A DNA stretch of 64,000 nt, from assembly GCF_900119315.1 (NCBI RefSeq), contig NZ_LT827010.1, positions 5,117,001-5,181,000 on the forward strand. The letters run 5' to 3'. A program made the position numbers and the translations under genes. Below the pieces are notes generated by a model. The model saw only the letters and a list, made by a program, of their open reading frames with translations, was not told where the DNA came from and ran no database searches. Shown here one piece after another: positions 27,568 through 35,822 of the stretch. This DNA comes from Actinoplanes sp. SE50/110 (lineage in GTDB: Bacteria; Actinomycetota; Actinomycetes; Mycobacteriales; Micromonosporaceae). Each line of letters begins with the position of its first letter. The stretch's first letter is position 1.

Positions 27568-28182
27568 ATGGTCAAGACCACCGAGGAACCACAGCCGTGG
27601 ACCGCCGCGACCGCCAGCGCGTCGCTCGGCGGCGGCCCGGCCCGGACCTGCCGGGTCTCGCGGGAAAGCGACGGCACGCTCCGGCTGAGCCTCACCGGGT
27701 TCGCCATGATCGGTGTCGACGTGGCCCTGCTCTGGACACAGAACGGTGCCGGCTTCAGCATCATCGGCACGGTGGTGCCCCCGCCCGCCGGCGCCGTGCC
27801 CGGCGTGTACATGCGGGTGGACACGAACATGGGCGCTGTCGACCGGCGCCGCTCCCGGCGCGTCTCGGTGCAGGTCCCGGTCGTGCTGATCCTGCCGTCG
27901 GGTCAGATGTTCCCCGGTCTGGCGATCGACCTGTCCCTGGGCGGGGCACGCGTCATCGTCGATCTCGACGTCGACGACCTCGGCGAGGAAGCGCTGATCG
28001 ACATGGTGGACGGGCTGGCCCCCGGCCAGTCGGTCACCCTGGAGATGCTGCTGCCGGACGGCCCCGCGGACATCAACTGTCACGTGCGCGGCAGCGACGA
28101 ACCCGGCGACGTCCGCCTGGTGTTCGTGGACGTGGACGCCGAGGTGCACCGCCGGCTCGACGCCTTCCAGAAGACCCAGTGA
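27568..28182 (+). CDS. PilZ domain protein (putative c-di-GMP receptor)
   Basis: 204 residues, soluble. The N-terminal ~90 residues resemble a YcgR-N-like beta domain; the PilZ domain follows with DRRRSRRVSV (the RxxxR c-di-GMP box, residues ~91-100) and IDLSLGGARVIVD (the D/NxSxxG box, ~124-136), so both nucleotide-binding motifs are intact. It would read the c-di-GMP pool shaped by enzymes such as the GGDEF-EAL protein at 18141. Target process unknown. No clear operon partner. Confidence 0.9.
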   Translation: MVKTTEEPQPWTAATASASLGGGPARTCRVSRESDGTLRLSLTGFAMIGVDVALLWTQNGAGFSIIGTVVPPPAGAVPGVYMRVDTNMGAVDRRRSRRVSVQVPVVLILPSGQMFPGLAIDLSLGGARVIVDLDVDDLGEEALIDMVDGLAPGQSVTLEMLLPDGPADINCHVRGSDEPGDVRLVFVDVDAEVHRRLDAFQKTQ

Positions 28183-28216
28183 CTCCGGCGGACGCCGGTG
28201 GACTCGCGACCGCGGG

Positions 28217-29170
28217 TCAGGGCAGGGTGACGACCTGCGCGGCGTACGAGAGGCCGGCGCCGAAGCCGACGAGCAGGGCGGGACCCGTCGTGTCCGGCAG
28301 TGCCGCCATGGCCTGCGGGATGGAGGCCGCGCCGGTGTTGCCGTTGGTCGTGATGTCGGTGGCCACCCGCACGTGCGGGCCGAGTTCCAGTGCCTTGGCG
28401 GTGGCCGAGATGATGCGCAGGTTCGCCTGGTGCGGGATGAACGCCGCAAGGTCGTCCGCCGAGATGCCCGCCGCGTCCAGGGCGCGCCGGGCCAGGTCGG
28501 GAACGACGGCGGTCGCCCAGCGGAAGACCTCGGGCCCGGCCATGCGCAGGATGCCTGCCTCGTCGTACTGCAGCAACGCGCTTCCGGAGCCGTCGGCGCC
28601 CCACACCACCGGGCCGATCCCGCACGTCTGCGCCGGACCGATGACCACCGCGCCCGCGCCGTCGCCGAAGAGGAACGCCGTGCCGCGGTCATGCTCGTCG
28701 ACGATGTCGGTCATGCGTTCGGCGCCGACCAGGACCACGTAGCCGGCGGAGCCGCTGCGGACGAGCGCGTCGGCGGTCGCCAGCGCGTACGGGAATCCGG
28801 CGCAGGCCGCTGCCAGATCCATCGCGGCCGCCGGGGTGGCTCCCAGCGCGTCGGCGACCAGGGGTGCCACGGTGGCCGCGCGGCCGCGGTGGGACATCGT
28901 CGCCACCAGGACGGCCGACACGTCGCACGGATCGACGCCCGCGCCGGCCAGGGCCTTGGAAGCGGCCGCCGCGGCCATCATGACCAGGTCCTCGTCGGGA
29001 GCGGCGCGGCGGCGCGACTCGATGCCACAGCGGCGGCGGATCCACTCGTCGCTCGAGTCGATCAGGGCGGCGATCGCCTCGTTGCCCACCTCGGTGCGCG
29101 GGCGATACGAGGCGACGCTCAGGATGCGCGATCCGGGATTTCCGGCACGGCGCTGCAAAGGTGGGGCCAT
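28217..29170 (-). CDS. 3-oxoacyl-ACP synthase III-like (KAS III/FabH family)
   Basis: 317 residues from the ATG at 29170; an ATG at 29188 would add six residues and lies further from a usable GGAGGG. The thiolase-fold active site is complete: Cys in DLAAACAGFPYAL, His in AFIPHQANLRI and Asn in TTNGNTGAASIP. The N-terminus SVASYRPRTEVGNEAIA and IRRRCGIESRR fit FabH. It stands alone, without fabD, acpP or fabF, so it is more likely a secondary KAS III (starter-unit or acyl transfer in a specialised pathway) than the housekeeping FabH. Confidence 0.9.
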   Translation of the reverse strand: MAPPLQRRAGNPGSRILSVASYRPRTEVGNEAIAALIDSSDEWIRRRCGIESRRRAAPDEDLVMMAAAAASKALAGAGVDPCDVSAVLVATMSHRGRAATVAPLVADALGATPAAAMDLAAACAGFPYALATADALVRSGSAGYVVLVGAERMTDIVDEHDRGTAFLFGDGAGAVVIGPAQTCGIGPVVWGADGSGSALLQYDEAGILRMAGPEVFRWATAVVPDLARRALDAAGISADDLAAFIPHQANLRIISATAKALELGPHVRVATDITTNGNTGAASIPQAMAALPDTTGPALLVGFGAGLSYAAQVVTLP

Positions 29171-29293
29171 GACCAGCAATCCAAGCATGTCCGGCTGGGT
29201 GCCCTCCGGTTGAGAAGTTCCTCGCCGGTAACCAGGCGTTCCAGCAGGCGCGGTGCGCGCAGACCGGTGCCGGGCTCGGATAGGGTCGGGTCC

Positions 29294-29722
29294 ATGTCCG
29301 AGCCCGCAGACGTGCCACCGGAGATTCTCGGGCGGCTGCGGGCGATCTGCCGGGGGCTGCCCGAGACGTATGAGGAGCCGGCCTGGATCGGGGTCCGCTG
29401 GCGGGTCCGCAGCCGGACGGTCGCGCACGTCTACGTGCCCGACCTGGAGCGCAACCCGGCCTATGCGCGGCATGCCGTCGGCGGCGAGGCGCCGACCGTG
29501 ATCACGTTCCGGGTGCCCGCCGCGGATCTGCTCGGCCTGACCGCGGCGGGCTTTCCGTACTTGCGCGCCCCCTGGGGGGCCAACGTCGCGGCCGCGGTCC
29601 TCGGGGAGCACACCGACTGGGACGAGATCGCCGAGTTGCTCACCGACAGCTACGGCGAGCAGGCCCCGAAGTTCCTGGCCGCCCGGGTCACGCCGGGCGG
29701 GGCGCCCCGCCCGGCGGTGTGA
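29294..29722 (+). CDS. MmcQ/YjbR family protein
   Basis: 142 residues from the ATG at 29294. LPETYEEPAWIGVRWRV and RTVAHVY near the N-terminus, the ITFRVP strand and the late WDEIAELLTDSYGEQAP match the CyaY-like fold of MmcQ/YjbR proteins, annotated as DNA-binding. Biological role unclear. It is monocistronic and convergent with bluB. Confidence 0.85.
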   Translation: MSEPADVPPEILGRLRAICRGLPETYEEPAWIGVRWRVRSRTVAHVYVPDLERNPAYARHAVGGEAPTVITFRVPAADLLGLTAAGFPYLRAPWGANVAAAVLGEHTDWDEIAELLTDSYGEQAPKFLAARVTPGGAPRPAV

Positions 29723-29786
29723 GCAGGCGGTCCCCCTGGTTTGGGCCGCGCGCCTGAGGCCGGCGACGGATCCACTGCCCGCGACT

Positions 29787-30437
29787 TCAGGAGCAGGCGC
29801 GCCAGCGGTTCTCGTGGCGGGCGTCGGCCAGCGGGCGGCGGTGGCGCCAGCCGTGGCGTTCCAGGTCGGGGGTCTCCTGCAGGCGGCTGACCGGGCCGAG
29901 GCAGAGCCAGGCGACCGGGCGGACGGCGGGCGGGATCCCGAGCAGATCCCGCAGGAACGGCTCGCGGTAGAAGGAGACCCAGCCGACGCCCAGGTTCTCG
30001 GCGGTGGCGGCCAGCCACAGGTTCTGGATGGCCAGGCAGACCGAGTAGAGGCCGGCGTCGGCGATCGCGTGGCGGCCCAGGACGGCCGGGCCACCGCGCC
30101 GCGGGTCGTAGGTGACGACGACGGACAGGGTGGACTCCAGGATCCCGTCGATCCTGATCCGGGCGAAGCGGGTGGCGGCCGCGCCGTCGAGGGTGGCGGC
30201 GAACACCTCACGCTCGTGACACACGTGTTCGTGGAACGCCTCGCGCAGGGCGCGGTCGCGGACGATCAGGAAATCCCACGGCTGGGACAGGCCGACACTG
30301 GGGGCGGCGTGTGCGGCGGTCAGGATGCGGTCGAGCACGGGCGGCGGCACCGGGTCACCGGTGAACTCGGCGCGGACGTCGCGGCGGCGGTGGATCACGT
30401 CGTACAGCGCCATCGGAAGTTGATCTTGATCGTGCAT
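29787..30437 (-). CDS. bluB: 5,6-dimethylbenzimidazole synthase
   Basis: 216 residues of the flavin-destructase BluB, which cleaves FMNH2 with O2 to make the lower ligand of vitamin B12. Family marks are VIHRRRDVRAEF near the N-terminus, AAHAAPSVGLSQPWDFL (40-57), LAIQNLWLAATAENLGVGWVS cut over ~140-160, and the C-terminal RHGWRHRRPLADA. Length is usual. It is preceded by a cobalamin riboswitch, which makes the assignment firm and explains its regulation: B12 should switch it off. No other cobalamin gene is adjacent. Confidence 0.95.
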   Translation of the reverse strand: MHDQDQLPMALYDVIHRRRDVRAEFTGDPVPPPVLDRILTAAHAAPSVGLSQPWDFLIVRDRALREAFHEHVCHEREVFAATLDGAAATRFARIRIDGILESTLSVVVTYDPRRGGPAVLGRHAIADAGLYSVCLAIQNLWLAATAENLGVGWVSFYREPFLRDLLGIPPAVRPVAWLCLGPVSRLQETPDLERHGWRHRRPLADARHENRWRACS

Positions 30438-30482
30438 GTGGGCAGGCTCCCGCTGCTCAGGCCCGGAGGGGGCCGATGGGCG

Positions 30483-30680
30483 CGAGGCCGGTCTTCGGAC
30501 TCCCGGATCGACGCCTCACCGCCCGCCTTCCCGGCCGGCCGGCCAGTGGCTGCGCTCACGCGCGTGGGCGGCGGCTCCCCGGTCACCGCGGCGGGCCCGT
30601 GCCGGATTCACACCGGCTTCCCAGATTCTCCCCGCCGTCGCCGGTGGGGCACCTCGCAACAAGTTCGTGCCACCCGAGAC
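30483..30680 (-). ncRNA. Cobalamin (AdoCbl) riboswitch upstream of bluB
   Basis: On the minus strand the core GAATCTGGGAAGCCGGTG, TGAATCCGGCACGGGCCCGC and the 3' segment GGGAGTCCGAAGACCGGCCT correspond to the conserved B12-box architecture, with GGTGCCCC at the 5' end. The element ends about 45 bases before the bluB start, leaving room for a ribosome-site sequestering helix (GAGCAGCGGGAGCCTG region). Confidence 0.92.
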
Positions 30681-30681
30681 G

Positions 30682-31281
30682 CTACCGTCCCACCGACCGC
30701 CAGACGCGCTCGGCCCAGTCCCGGTCGGCCGGGTCGTCATACCTGCAGGTGACGGCGATGAGATGACCGGGCTTCGCCACGTAACCGTAGAACTCGTGCT
30801 GCTCGCCGGCATCCAGGCAGAACGCGCGACGGACCACCTCACCGTCCCGCTCGGTGAGCTCACCCGCACGCTCGTCCGGCAGCATCCCGCTCATCTCGGC
30901 GATGCCGGTGTCCGGGGCGAGCCCGGCCGGCAGGGTGAACGGCTCCACCTGCACCGTCCGGCCCGGCCCGACGAAGCGCAGGACGTCGGCCGCCTGAACC
31001 CGCAGGCCCGCGGTGCGCTCGACGGACCAGTCGGCGGTGACCGGCTGCCGGACGGCGACCGGCAGCGGGTACCCGATCCTGCTGAGCACGTCGTCCCGGT
31101 CCCACACCTCGGTCAGGACGCCCGGACGGCGTTGACCGCCGACCGGCCACCGCACTTTCCCCGACCCGGCGTCGCCTTCCCGGTCACCGTCGGCGCGGTG
31201 CCGCCGGGCCCGGCGCATCCCCCGGTGCAGACCCTGGTGCCGGTCAAGGACAGCGGTGGTCGTGATCGGATCGCGTGTCAC
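30682..31281 (-). CDS. Hypothetical protein
   Basis: Up to 199 residues. The C-terminal two thirds look like a real globular domain (VQPADVL-like, VEPFTLPAGLAPDTGIAEM, CLDAGEQHEFYGYVAKPGH, ending ERVWRSVGR). The first ~45 residues are Arg-rich and unlike the rest, so the true start may be the GTG near 31155 that precedes RWPVGGQRR. No family recognised. It ends at the riboswitch upstream of bluB. Confidence 0.55.
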   Translation of the reverse strand: MTRDPITTTAVLDRHQGLHRGMRRARRHRADGDREGDAGSGKVRWPVGGQRRPGVLTEVWDRDDVLSRIGYPLPVAVRQPVTADWSVERTAGLRVQAADVLRFVGPGRTVQVEPFTLPAGLAPDTGIAEMSGMLPDERAGELTERDGEVVRRAFCLDAGEQHEFYGYVAKPGHLIAVTCRYDDPADRDWAERVWRSVGR

Positions 31282-31345
31282 CGGCCGCGCCGTCGACTGA
31301 CGACTTCGCGGCCGGTGCCGGCTTGCCGTGGGTCCGACCGGGCTG

Positions 31346-32098
31346 TCACCCTCGGGCGGCGACCTTCGGGGCCGGGGTCCTGGCGAAGAGCCACTCGACC
31401 GTCACGGTGGCCGACAGCCGCTGGCGGCCGGGTTCGATCGGGACCGGTGAGTCGGCGGGGAACATGGCGGAACTGACCGCCCGGATCTGGTCGCCGGGGG
31501 CCGGCAGGTCCGGGGCCGACTCGGTGACCTTGACGACGCGGCCCAGGGGCCGGCCGGCCTGCTTCGCGTACGCCTCCGCCTTCCCCTTCGCGTCGGCGAA
31601 CGCCCTGCTGCGCGCGGTGGCGAGCAGCGCGCTGTCGTTCTCGATGCTGAACGAGACGCCGTTGAGCCGGGCCGCGTCACCGCCGGCGGCGATGGTCGCG
31701 GACAGGATCGCCCCGGCTTTCGGCAGGTCGCGGATTTCCGCGGTGATCCCCTGGTCCACGGTGTAGCCGGTGGCCTTGCCGTCGTTGTCGCGCGCCTGGT
31801 TGACGTCAACGCTGGAGGTCAGCAGGTCGGTGCGGGTCAGTCCGGCACGCAGGAGCGCGTCGCGCATCCGGGTGGCGGCGGTGTCGGCCCGGTCCAGCGC
31901 GGCGGCGACCGTGGGCGCGGTGGTCTCGACACCGAAGTTGGCGGTCAGCAGGTCGGGCTCTCCGTACACCTCACCGACGCCGGTGACCTGGACACTCTCC
32001 CAGGACGGATCGGATGCCGAGGCGAACGCCGGGGCGGCCGGCAGCATGCCGGTGAGCGCCAGGACGGTGGCCGGGATCACGAAGCGGGACTTGATCAT
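31346..32098 (-). CDS. SIMPL domain (DUF541) exported protein
   Basis: 250 residues with a signal peptide (MIKSRFVIPATVLALTG, cleaved near AFA). The body matches SIMPL/DUF541: VTGVGEVYGEPDLLTANFGV, ALDRADTAATRMRDAL, SVDVNQARDND and a C-terminal SATVTVEWLF. Bacterial members such as BP26 and YggE are periplasmic or cell-wall proteins linked to oxidative stress, with no enzymatic activity assigned. Monocistronic here. Confidence 0.9.
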   Translation of the reverse strand: MIKSRFVIPATVLALTGMLPAAPAFASASDPSWESVQVTGVGEVYGEPDLLTANFGVETTAPTVAAALDRADTAATRMRDALLRAGLTRTDLLTSSVDVNQARDNDGKATGYTVDQGITAEIRDLPKAGAILSATIAAGGDAARLNGVSFSIENDSALLATARSRAFADAKGKAEAYAKQAGRPLGRVVKVTESAPDLPAPGDQIRAVSSAMFPADSPVPIEPGRQRLSATVTVEWLFARTPAPKVAARG

Positions 32099-32184
32099 CT
32101 CGCCACTCTTCAGGCGGACGGCACCGGTCGTACGCCGATCGAACGGTCTTCACCCAATCGAAGGCAGGCGGGTCGCCGGCTGCG

Positions 32185-33054
32185 TCAAGCCGTGAAGCGC
32201 CGGCCGGTGCTGGTCAGGACGGTGAACCCAACGGCGGTCAGGAAGCCGGCGTACCCGTCCTCCCCCTCGTCGGCGTAGTCGAGCAGCCGGGTCGTCCCGC
32301 CCAGGTCCAGCCAGTCGGCGGCCTGCCCGAGCAACCAGCTGCCGACCCCCCGACGGCGGCAGGCGGGCTCGATCCACAGGTTCCCGACGTCGGCCCAGCA
32401 GCCGGCCCGGGACATCCGCGGTCCGCCGTCCAGGTCGGTGTCCACCTCGATGTAGCCGATCTGCTCCGCACCGCGCAGCGCGGCGATCCGGGTGCCGGTC
32501 CCGCCGACCGTGCGTCGGGTGGTCAGGCCGGGCAGCGGCACGGCCTGCCGGGCCAGGTCCGCGACCCGCGCCAGGTGCACGGTCTCGGTGCGGCCGGTCT
32601 GCCGGAAACCGGCCCGCTCATAGATTCCCCGCACATGAGGCCATTGCGCCGGTACGCCGTACACCCCCGGGGCGGGCAACCCACCGTCGGCCAGACGCCG
32701 CGCCACCCCCCACCGCCGGAACAGCGCGTGCCCGGCCAGCGCGAGGGCGTCCCCCGCGTCCACGTGCTCCGGACGACACACCAGCCAGCGGATCTCACCG
32801 GCGTCCCGGTAGTCGCCGGCGCCGTCGTACCGCAGCAGATGAGCGGCCGCGACCACCCGCTGCCGTTCCTCGGCGACGATCGTGACCCGCGCCGTCACCC
32901 ACGGATCGACCACGGTCTCGCCGGGCTCGCGTTCCAGCTGGCTGAGCAGGGTCTGCACGGACACCGACAGCCCCGGCACGACGGCGGCGACGTGGGCGTT
33001 GACCAGGGCGGTGACCTGCTCGCGATCACCGCGGGCGAACGGACGGATCTGCAT
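32185..33054 (-). CDS. GNAT family N-acetyltransferase (two GNAT-like halves)
   Basis: 289 residues from the ATG at 33054, with GGGAAGG upstream; the longer in-frame reading is unlikely. The N-terminal half (IRPFARGDREQVTALVNAH) and the C-terminal half (DVGNLWIEPACRRRGVGSWL, with the acetyl-CoA-binding RRRGVG loop) both look GNAT-like, but only the C-terminal half retains the acetyl-CoA signature. Substrate unknown. Overlaps no neighbour. Confidence 0.82.
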   Translation of the reverse strand: MQIRPFARGDREQVTALVNAHVAAVVPGLSVSVQTLLSQLEREPGETVVDPWVTARVTIVAEERQRVVAAAHLLRYDGAGDYRDAGEIRWLVCRPEHVDAGDALALAGHALFRRWGVARRLADGGLPAPGVYGVPAQWPHVRGIYERAGFRQTGRTETVHLARVADLARQAVPLPGLTTRRTVGGTGTRIAALRGAEQIGYIEVDTDLDGGPRMSRAGCWADVGNLWIEPACRRRGVGSWLLGQAADWLDLGGTTRLLDYADEGEDGYAGFLTAVGFTVLTSTGRRFTA

Positions 33055-33149
33055 GGCGGACCTTCCCGGCGCATGACGAAGGGGGCGATCCGCGACCGAG
33101 CGGTACCCCCACACCGTACCGCAGGCCGGCGGCCCGGGGCTCGCCCGCG

Positions 33150-34151
33150 CTATGCCCGCACCGGCGTGGTGATCCGCTCGTGCAACCGGTCGGCGGCGGC
33201 GTGCAGCGCCTCCTGCATGCCGGTGCTGCCGGTGTGCCCGGAGTCCTCGATGACGATCAGTTCCGCGTCGGGCCAGGCCCGGGCGAGCTCCCACGCGGTC
33301 AGCACCGGGCTGCCGAGGTCGGCACGGCCGTGGATCAGGACACCGGGGATGCCGGCGAGTCTGCCTGCGTCACGCAGGATGACATCGTCGTCGAGGAAGC
33401 AGCCGTTGGCGAAATAGTGCGAGCAGATCCGGACGAAGGCGACCTTCGCGTCGTCGAGCCGGTTGCTGTATTGGCCGGGCTTGCCGTTGTGCTCCATCGA
33501 GATGACCGCGTCCTCCCAGGCCAGCCACTCGGTCGCGGCCCGCTGGCGCACGTGCGGATCAGGATCTTCGAGCAGGTGCGCGTACGACGCGAGCAGCCCC
33601 TCGATCGGCGGCTCGGTGTCGGTCGGCAGCCGGTATTCCGCAGCCCCGGCGAAGTCGCGGAAACGCGCCCACGCCTCCGGGAAGACCCGCCCGATTCCCC
33701 GGTAGAGCCAGTTCAGTTCGGACCGCCGCCCGGTGGTGACGCTGACCAGTTGCAGCCCGCTGACCCGGTCGGGGTGCCGCTGCGCGTACGCCAGGGACAG
33801 CGTGACCCCCCACGAGCCGCCGGACACCAGCCACTTCTGCACCCCGAGGTGCTCCCGCAGCCGCTCCATGTCGGCGATCAGATGCTCGGTGGTGTTCCGG
33901 CTCAGGTCCGCCGCGGGGTCGCTGGCGTGCGGCGTGCTGCGCCCGCAGTTGCGCTGGTCGAACAGGATGATCCGGTGCCGCTGCGGGTCGAACGACCGGC
34001 GCATGCCCACCGAGCATCCCGACCCGGGCCCGCCGTGCACCACCAGCGCGGGCAGGCCGTCCGGGTTGCCGCAGGTCTCCCAGTACACGGCGTTGCCGTC
34101 CCCGGTGTCGAGCATTCCGGTCGCGTACGGCTCGATCGGCGGATGTGCCAT
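33150..34151 (-). CDS. pip: Prolyl aminopeptidase (proline iminopeptidase)
   Basis: 333 residues of the S33 alpha/beta-hydrolase family. LVVHGGPGSGCS near residue 38, ILFDQRNCGRSTPH and the nucleophile elbow SGGSWGVTLSL (Ser ~110) are diagnostic; the acid is Asp in GRADLGSPV and the His is in EDSGHTG. It removes N-terminal proline from peptides and has no signal peptide, so it acts in the cytoplasm. GAGGAG lies 5 bases before the ATG. Confidence 0.95.
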   Translation of the reverse strand: MAHPPIEPYATGMLDTGDGNAVYWETCGNPDGLPALVVHGGPGSGCSVGMRRSFDPQRHRIILFDQRNCGRSTPHASDPAADLSRNTTEHLIADMERLREHLGVQKWLVSGGSWGVTLSLAYAQRHPDRVSGLQLVSVTTGRRSELNWLYRGIGRVFPEAWARFRDFAGAAEYRLPTDTEPPIEGLLASYAHLLEDPDPHVRQRAATEWLAWEDAVISMEHNGKPGQYSNRLDDAKVAFVRICSHYFANGCFLDDDVILRDAGRLAGIPGVLIHGRADLGSPVLTAWELARAWPDAELIVIEDSGHTGSTGMQEALHAAADRLHERITTPVRA

Positions 34152-34258
34152 GGCGTCTCCTCGGTCGTGACGGTCGACTGACGAGCGTACGCACCGTGAT
34201 CACGGGTATGCGGCCACGACCCTGCCCCGCACCACGATCACCGGAAGGTGTGCCCATC

Positions 34259-35383
34259 ATGAAACTCGACTTCGTCCGTCCGCTCGTCGACCGTACCGGC
34301 TCATGGGTGTCGGTCTATCTGGACGCGACCCGCGCCGGGGAGAACGCCGATCACGAGGTCGGGCTGCGCTGGCGCGCCCTGCGCGAGCGGCTGACCGGGG
34401 ACGGCGCCGACAGCGCCACCCTGGACGCCGTGGAGGCGGCCGTCAAGGATCATCCGTACCAGCCGGGCCGGTACGGTCTGGCGGTGTTCGCCCGCGACGG
34501 CGAGGTGGCGATGGTGGAGACGACGCCGGCTCCGCCGCCCGTCGACGAGGCGGTCACCGGTGCGCTGCCGCACCTGATGCCGCTGATCGCGCAGCGCGGT
34601 GAACAGATCCCGTACGTCCGGGTGCTGACCGACCGCACCGGCGCCGACCTGGACGCGCTGTCGGTCGGCGGGGCCACACGGCACCGCGAGGTGACCGGCG
34701 GCGCCACCTTCCCGCTGCGCAAGGTGCAGGCCGGCGGCTGGTCGCACCGGCGTTACCACCAGGCCGCCGAGGAGTCCTGGAAGCGTAACGCCGGTGACGT
34801 GGCGGCCGCGGCGGCCGATCTGGCGGACAGCGCGGGCGCCGAGGTGATCGTCGTCGGTGGTGACGTGCGCGCGGTGCAGACGTTCGCGGGGCGGCTGCCC
34901 CGGCGCTGGCAGGACCGGGTGGTGCGGACCGACGCCGGGTCGCGGCACGCCGGGGCGGACGAGTCTCCGCTGGACGACGTGACGATCCAGGCGATCGCCG
35001 AGGTCGCCGACCGGCACACCCGGGAGGCGGTCGACCGGTACCTGGCCCAGCGGGGCGACGGCACGGCCGGCGCCGGCCTCACCGACGTGGTGACCCGGCT
35101 GCAGCGCGGGCAGGTGGACACCGTGCTGCTGGTCGACGACGCCTCGTCGACCGACACGGTGTGGGTTTCGCCGGACGATCCGACGCTGATCTCGGTCGAC
35201 GACCACCCGTTGCGGGAGGCGGGAGTGCCGAGCCCGCAGCGGGTGCGGGCCGACGCCGGGCTGCTGCGTGCGATCGCGGCGACCGGCGCGGACCTGGTGC
35301 TGGTGGCGCCGGAGGAGGTGGCGCTGGAGCACGGCATCGGTGCGGTGCTGCGGTACGCGGATGCCGGCAGCGCCGCGCGATGA
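34259..35383 (+). CDS. baeRF family protein (eRF1-like, Vms1/Ankzf1-type peptidyl-tRNA hydrolase)
   Basis: 374 residues from the ATG at 34259. Order of elements matches bacterial eRF1-domain proteins: N-terminal WVSVYLDATRAG, HPYQPGRYGLAVFARDGEV, the FPLRKVQAGGWSHRRYHQAA box with EESW, and a C-terminal eRF1-domain-3-like ADLVLVAPEEVALEHGIGAV. The GGWS(H/Q)RRYQ box is the characteristic release-factor-like motif in this family. A role in ribosome rescue or stress survival is inferred from eukaryotic relatives. A small hydrophilic protein gene follows 81 bp downstream. Confidence 0.82.
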   Translation: MKLDFVRPLVDRTGSWVSVYLDATRAGENADHEVGLRWRALRERLTGDGADSATLDAVEAAVKDHPYQPGRYGLAVFARDGEVAMVETTPAPPPVDEAVTGALPHLMPLIAQRGEQIPYVRVLTDRTGADLDALSVGGATRHREVTGGATFPLRKVQAGGWSHRRYHQAAEESWKRNAGDVAAAAADLADSAGAEVIVVGGDVRAVQTFAGRLPRRWQDRVVRTDAGSRHAGADESPLDDVTIQAIAEVADRHTREAVDRYLAQRGDGTAGAGLTDVVTRLQRGQVDTVLLVDDASSTDTVWVSPDDPTLISVDDHPLREAGVPSPQRVRADAGLLRAIAATGADLVLVAPEEVALEHGIGAVLRYADAGSAAR

Positions 35384-35464
35384 CCCGGCCGCCCGGGTGG
35401 ACATATCCGGCGAGTGCCTGGGTATGCGGCGCTTCGGACCATTCGCCAGAGGAAGGACACTGCG

Positions 35465-35653
35465 ATGACCAACGTTCAGCAGCCGGAGTTGCGGCGCAGC
35501 GGCGAGTCCCCGACCACCAAGCAGCGCACCGAGGACGCGCACCCGACCGAGGCTCCGCACGGCAGCCACGACAAATCCGGGAACCGGGCGACGCCCGCGG
35601 GGCAGACCTCGCCGTACGGACCGTCCGGGAAGACGGCCGACGACGGCTCGTGA
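35465..35653 (+). CDS. Small hydrophilic protein
   Basis: 62 residues, rich in Ser, Thr, Gly, Pro and charged residues (TEAPHGSHDKSGNRATPAGQ), predicted disordered. AGGAAGG lies 7-8 bases before the ATG, which supports expression. Short disordered proteins of this type are common beside stress-linked genes in actinobacteria. No family recognised. Confidence 0.7.
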   Translation: MTNVQQPELRRSGESPTTKQRTEDAHPTEAPHGSHDKSGNRATPAGQTSPYGPSGKTADDGS

Positions 35654-35763
35654 CCCGGCGGGGCCGGGCGAAGTAACAATTCGCCGACGCCAATTTTCCA
35701 CGGCATGTGAAAAGCCATTCTCCGTCACCGCGGCGCTGGAATATATCGACGATGTTGCGCGCG

Positions 35764-35777
35764 TGTTAGCGTTCACA
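35764..35777. promoter_or_regulatory. LacI-type operator upstream of the GH54-CBM42 gene
   Basis: TGTTAGCGTTCACA lies 46 bp upstream of the start codon. Read in reverse it is TGTGAACGCTAACA, sharing 11 of 14 bases with the site at 26786-26799 that precedes another GH54 gene. An AT-richer stretch just before it (35690-35760) probably holds the promoter. Confidence 0.65.
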
Positions 35778-35822
35778 CGCGTTCCCCACCGCCATTCCCC
35801 GGCACCCCGTAAAGGAGAGGTC

